Shown here: one piece after another, positions 5,532 through 8,459 of the stretch
Layout: every line of letters starts with the position of its first letter
Position numbering within the stretch: position 1 is the first letter of the stretch
Source of the DNA: CAZADH01 sp964483805
GTDB lineage: Bacteria; Muiribacteriota; Ozemobacteria; Ozemobacterales; Ozemobacteraceae
Length of the DNA: 8,459 nt
Direction: 5' to 3'
Assembly (NCBI GenBank): GCA_964483805.1
Contig: CAZADH010000275.1
Location: 1 to 8,459 of the forward strand
Made by a program: the position numbers and the translations under genes
Notes under the pieces: model-generated
The model's input: only the letters and a program-made list of their open reading frames with translations
Told to the model about the DNA's origin: nothing
The model's database searches: none

Positions 5532-6647
5532 TCAGGGGGTGGTCGGGGAGGCGTTGGCAGGTGGTGCCGGCAGCGGAAGCGCGGGCGTGGCCATCGCCGC
5601 CGGGCCACCGGGGGACGCCACGGTGATGGCCAGGTCGGCGACGACAGGGAAGTGATCGGAGCCCACCCACGGGCCGACGCGGCGGTCCATGACTCGCAGA
5701 TCGGGAGAGGCCAGAATGTGGTCGAGGGCCGTGCGCAGGAAGAACGCATGCGTGGGCCAGGTGAGTTGGACCCCGAACCCGTTGGCGGTGTCGGTGATGC
5801 CGCCGTCGTTCAGCAACGACGCAAAGTGGGCGGTCCAGGGCGCGCAGTTGAGGTCGCCCATGAGAACCTTGGGGCCGCGCACGGCGCCGAGAAACTTGCC
5901 CATCAGTTGCATCTGCGCCGACCAGACAGGAGCGTATGAAGGCAACCGCGGCGGCAGGGGATGCGTGGTCAACACGGTGACGCTTTTCGAAGCGATCTCG
6001 AGATTAGCCAGGATCGACGGGATCCCTTCGTGAACGAAGAACATGTCGCGGCACTGGGTCGTCGGCCAGCGCGAGTAGAACGCCACGCCGAAGTTGTCGT
6101 CGCGCGGGTGCGCATGGTGCCACGGATACCGTTGGGCGAGTCCGGCGCAACTGGCCACCCAGCCGGCGTCGACTTCGGTCAGGCCGATGAAATCGGGATC
6201 CTGGCGGTTGATATAGTCGAGCACGAGGTCCTTGCGCGTGTTGCCCGTGTGCACGTTGACAAACAGCGCCCGTACCCGAATCTCATGGGCACCCGGGTGC
6301 GTCGCGGGCGCAATCAACTGGGGCAGCAGATACCCCGCGTTAACCAGACCACAGACGAGAAAGGCGATGCCGCGACGGCGGTCGCCGAAAAACAGCCAGG
6401 CCAGGCCCGCGACCGAGAGAATGACAAAGTATTGCACCCTGAAACAGGCGGCGACCTCGCCCACCCCGAACCCCGCCCGACCGAAGGCCAGGAAGGTGCC
6501 GAGGAACGCCAGCTGAACGAAGACGTTGGCCAACCGGCCCACGCGCTGCAGCAGCGTGACTTCGGCCGGCGGCGGTGCGGGCGGAACAGACGCCGGCGCG
6601 GGCGTGGTCCCCGGAACTGGGGCCGATGGGGTGGTGGGTTCGGTCAT
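5532..6647 (-). CDS. Membrane-anchored endonuclease/exonuclease/phosphatase-family protein
   Basis: 371 residues. The N-terminus (1-29) is a Pro/Ala/Thr-rich tail, then three likely membrane segments at about 38-58, 70-88 and 92-113, then the catalytic domain from about 122 to 345, and a Pro/Ala-rich tail. The EEP-family active-site set is present in order: Asn131 (VNVHTGN), Glu158 (LTEVD), His229 (TTHP), Asp265 and Asn267 (MGDLN), Asp309-His310 (ALDH) and Asp331-His332 (GSDHFP). This family cleaves phosphodiester or phosphomonoester bonds in nucleic acids, lipids or inositol phosphates with a divalent metal. The three-helix N-terminus recalls YafD-like members, and the enzyme domain is probably outside the cytoplasm. 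The start ATG (6645-6647) overlaps the stop codon of the HD-domain gene upstream as ATGA, indicating translational coupling. The substrate is not evident. Confidence 0.88.
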   Translation of the reverse strand: MTEPTTPSAPVPGTTPAPASVPPAPPPAEVTLLQRVGRLANVFVQLAFLGTFLAFGRAGFGVGEVAACFRVQYFVILSVAGLAWLFFGDRRRGIAFLVCGLVNAGYLLPQLIAPATHPGAHEIRVRALFVNVHTGNTRKDLVLDYINRQDPDFIGLTEVDAGWVASCAGLAQRYPWHHAHPRDDNFGVAFYSRWPTTQCRDMFFVHEGIPSILANLEIASKSVTVLTTHPLPPRLPSYAPVWSAQMQLMGKFLGAVRGPKVLMGDLNCAPWTAHFASLLNDGGITDTANGFGVQLTWPTHAFFLRTALDHILASPDLRVMDRRVGPWVGSDHFPVVADLAITVASPGGPAAMATPALPLPAPPANASPTTP

Positions 6648-7282
6648 GGCTGTTCACTCTCCAGTGCGCTGATGGCGCGGCGCAGATTGGCGCGCGCCGG
6701 GGCTTCGCGGGTGGCCCCAACCGCCGCGGTCAGATACAGTTTGGGTCGGGCGAGAAATCCGGCGAGAATCTCGCCTCTTTTCTGGCGAAACACCGGGGCG
6801 GGCACCCAGGCATATTCTTCGCGAATCTGCCGTTCGTAATCGAGAAAACGCTGCTCGTCGGCGCCGAAGATGGCCAGGTCGATATCGACGAGAAGCTGCG
6901 CGTCGGGGTCCTGCGGCGCGGTTGCGTGTTTTGTCGCGAGGACCAAGGCGGCGACCCGCTCGATCACCGGGTTGGCGACGCCGGCACGACTCAGTTCGGT
7001 GCGGGCCCAGTCGGCGCACCGCTCTTCGTTGTCGTGGCGTTGGGTGTCGTAGATCGCGTCGTGGAACCACAGGGCCGTGGCGACCTCGACCGGGTGCCGA
7101 CATGCGGTGCGGGTCAGTGCGAAGAAACCCAGGCACTCGGCCAGATGCTGAACGGTGTGATACCGTCGATGGCTCTCGGCGTAACCTGCGAGCAACCGCA
7201 CGCCAAGAGTTTCATCGGCACGGCCGGTCTGGGCGCTCCACGTGGCATGCCAGTGAGCAATAAGTTGTGTGGCATCGATCAT
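6644..7282 (-). CDS. HD-superfamily metal-dependent phosphohydrolase
   Basis: 212 residues, cytoplasmic in appearance (no signal or membrane segment). The order of motifs fits the predicted HD phosphohydrolase group described as COG4339: HRRYHTVQH with His42 and His46 (about 38-46), WFHDAIYD with His74-Asp75, a helix with TKHA (His119), and DIDLAIFG with Asp133 and Asp135, then an EEYAWV block. HD enzymes use these His/Asp residues to bind metal and hydrolyse phosphate esters, often of nucleotides; the substrate of this group is not established. The start ATG 7282 has no good Shine-Dalgarno, and no other in-frame ATG or GTG lies between it and an upstream TAG, so the start stands by exclusion. 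The stop overlaps the next start by four bases, so it is cotranscribed with the EEP-family gene. It diverges from the gene at 7431. Confidence 0.87.
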   Translation of the reverse strand: MIDATQLIAHWHATWSAQTGRADETLGVRLLAGYAESHRRYHTVQHLAECLGFFALTRTACRHPVEVATALWFHDAIYDTQRHDNEERCADWARTELSRAGVANPVIERVAALVLATKHATAPQDPDAQLLVDIDLAIFGADEQRFLDYERQIREEYAWVPAPVFRQKRGEILAGFLARPKLYLTAAVGATREAPARANLRRAISALESEQP

Positions 7283-7385
7283 GGCGGATTGGGATTGTTC
7301 ATGCGGAGGTCTTTGTCCGTTGACAGTCTACAGCAAATTGGGCGTTGGCACTGCCCGAAACTGAGCAGACGCGAGCCACCTGGTG

Positions 7386-7391
7386 TATACT
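7386..7391 (+). promoter_or_regulatory. Candidate -10 element of the gene at 7431
   Basis: TATACT, 5 of 6 consensus, lies 39 nt before ATG 7431 in the divergent intergenic region. No good -35 stands at 16-18 bp; CTGAGC (7361-7366) is the nearest weak match at 19 bp. The same -10 word is used by the candidate promoter at 5290-5295. I found no convincing promoter for the divergent HD gene. Confidence 0.35.
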
Positions 7392-7419
7392 CTCGCCCGC
7401 ATCATCATCCCCTGGTCCT

Positions 7420-7424
7420 GGAGG
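7420..7424 (+). promoter_or_regulatory. Ribosome binding site of the gene at 7431
   Basis: GGAGG lies 6 nt before ATG 7431, an ideal distance. It fixes the start of a gene whose end is outside the window. Confidence 0.7.
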
Positions 7425-7430
7425 CTATCG

Positions 7431-8459
7431 ATGTTCCCTCGTGTTGCGATCCATGTCGCCGTGCTGTTTGGCTGCCTGACCATCCTGTTCCATCCGCTTG
7501 CCGGTGAGGCGGCGGCGAAAACGAAGCCGCCTGCCCAAGTGAGTTTCCAGGTCGAGGTGCGTGCGCCAGCCGGGGTCGATTTGCAGCAGGTCTCGGTGAC
7601 CCTATTGGGCATGAGTCGGCCGTTGCTCGGCGTCGAGCAGACGGTGCGGGCCGACGCCCGGGGGCGCGTCTCGTTCACGGTGCTCGACCTCGATCCCCAG
7701 GACGCGTTGCAGGGTGACGAGATGCCGCCGTGTCGCGGGTTCTATCACGTGATTGCGCAGGCCTCGGGCACGGCCGGCGCGGTGTCGCCCATGCTCTTTC
7801 TCGAACAGGAACCGCCGTCGTTCGACGAAGGCTCCGAGTCGGAGTGGGGGCCGGCTTTTCAGAAACCGATCGACCTGCGGGGGCTGATGAAGACCAAGGC
7901 CGTGAACCCCATTGTATTGACACTGCAACCCGGGGTGACGGTGGCCGGGTCGGTGCTCAGTGAAACCGGCGCGCCGCTGGCGAGCGTGACCGTGCGTTTG
8001 TTTCACGATCTGCATGCCGATTCGCACACGGGCTACGGGCGCGAAATCTTCCCACGCGAATCGGTGACCGACGAGCAGGGCCGGTTCACCATCACCGGCG
8101 TGTTCCCGAACACCTGCTTCCTCGGCGAAGTCGAGATGCCGCAGCCGGCATCGGCCCCGGCGTGGTTCTGGAAGAAGACCCGAATCGCCGGGCGCGAATA
8201 TCAATACCAGGAGAACCGGCTGCCGCTGGCCACCTCGACGAAAGATCTGGACATTGTATTGCTCATGGCGCAGACCCCCTATCGCTATGAGGGCCTGGTG
8301 CAGGATCGCACCGGTGCTCCGGTTGCGTCTGCCGACGTCGGTTTGAGCGTGCGCTGGCATGCCGAAGCGCGCACATACGCCGACACCCACAGCTTCGTCG
8401 ACGGCCAGACCGATGCGCGGGGCCGGTTCGCTCTCGAGACGACGGCTCCGTTCGCGAAT
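7431..8459 (+). CDS. Secreted protein with carboxypeptidase-regulatory-like repeats, 3'-partial
   Basis: 343 codons from ATG 7431 to the window end without a stop, so the gene is cut. Residues 1-29 are a signal peptide (VAIHVAVLFGCLTILF core, then AGEAAA). After a beta-rich N-terminal region containing VRADARGRVSF, two units of the carboxypeptidase D regulatory-like beta-sandwich type follow: one at about 169-224 (VTVAGSVLSETGAPLASVTV then SVTDEQGRFTITGV) and one from about 287 (YEGLVQDRTGAPVASADV then GQTDARGRFALET). The recurring G-x-V-x-(D/E)-x-x-G-x-P and T-D-x-x-G-R-F signatures are typical of this fold, which occurs in large exported proteins as a structural or binding module and is not itself catalytic. 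A peptidase or other catalytic domain may lie beyond the edge. A long open frame on the opposite strand here is a composition shadow: this strand has the signal peptide, ribosome binding site and repeats. Confidence 0.85.
   Translation, partial: MFPRVAIHVAVLFGCLTILFHPLAGEAAAKTKPPAQVSFQVEVRAPAGVDLQQVSVTLLGMSRPLLGVEQTVRADARGRVSFTVLDLDPQDALQGDEMPPCRGFYHVIAQASGTAGAVSPMLFLEQEPPSFDEGSESEWGPAFQKPIDLRGLMKTKAVNPIVLTLQPGVTVAGSVLSETGAPLASVTVRLFHDLHADSHTGYGREIFPRESVTDEQGRFTITGVFPNTCFLGEVEMPQPASAPAWFWKKTRIAGREYQYQENRLPLATSTKDLDIVLLMAQTPYRYEGLVQDRTGAPVASADVGLSVRWHAEARTYADTHSFVDGQTDARGRFALETTAPFAN

Noticed and set aside
5961..7507. Overlapping plus-strand frames of about 300 codons opposite the HD and EEP genes
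   Set aside because: Both are shadows of genes whose active-site motifs are complete. One would also run through the ribosome binding site and start of the gene at 7431.
7602..8390. Minus-strand frame of 262 codons near the right end
   Set aside because: The plus strand here has a ribosome binding site, signal peptide and beta-sandwich repeats; the minus product is Arg/His-rich and shapeless.

Overview
This is a GC-rich bacterial window (roughly 60-65% G+C by eye). Five of its seven genes encode proteins with export signals or membrane segments: four secretory signal peptides (one seen only in part) plus a lipoprotein-type signal, and a sixth protein is membrane-anchored. This suggests a Gram-negative-type bacterium with a large envelope or secreted proteome. 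A planctomycete, myxobacterium, acidobacterium or candidate-phylum relative would fit, but nothing here fixes the taxonomy. There is no rRNA, tRNA, CRISPR array, transposase or phage gene.

Left part, plus strand (1-2139): the 3' part of a gene for a secreted protein (3-1460), then a small ankyrin-repeat lipoprotein (1579-2139). They face a convergent minus-strand gene across an intergenic gap that holds a long perfect-looking hairpin (2213-2272) and a separate terminator-like hairpin (2342-2371).

Centre, minus strand (5216 down to 2399): a stand-alone exported ComEC-type metallo-beta-lactamase-fold protein, followed 88 nt later by a 623-residue secreted protein that is a clear paralogue of the partial gene at the left edge. 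Both paralogues carry a lysine in WxxKWG, an aspartate-x4-asparagine motif that reads like the protein-kinase catalytic loop (NxDxKxDN), and a DLG like the kinase DFG. I infer a pair of exported, kinase-like-fold proteins of unrecognised family. A TATACT promoter-like site lies upstream of this pair.

Right part: a second copy of the palindromic element (core 5368-5430, inside a symmetric array of GGTGAC words at 5339-5459) separates that unit from a two-gene minus-strand operon. The operon encodes an HD-domain phosphohydrolase (7282-6644) and, overlapping it by four bases (ATGA), a membrane-anchored endonuclease/exonuclease/phosphatase-family enzyme (6647-5532). Divergent from it, a plus-strand gene (7431 to the window end) encodes a secreted protein with carboxypeptidase-regulatory-like beta-sandwich repeats and runs off the window.

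The points most worth following are the kinase-like paralogue pair and the two-copy palindromic element, whose copies sit at the 3' ends of transcription units. I see no direct evidence that all the genes work in one pathway. Hydrolases, a kinase-like pair and adhesion-like domains, mostly exported, are neighbours here, and no more than that can be claimed.
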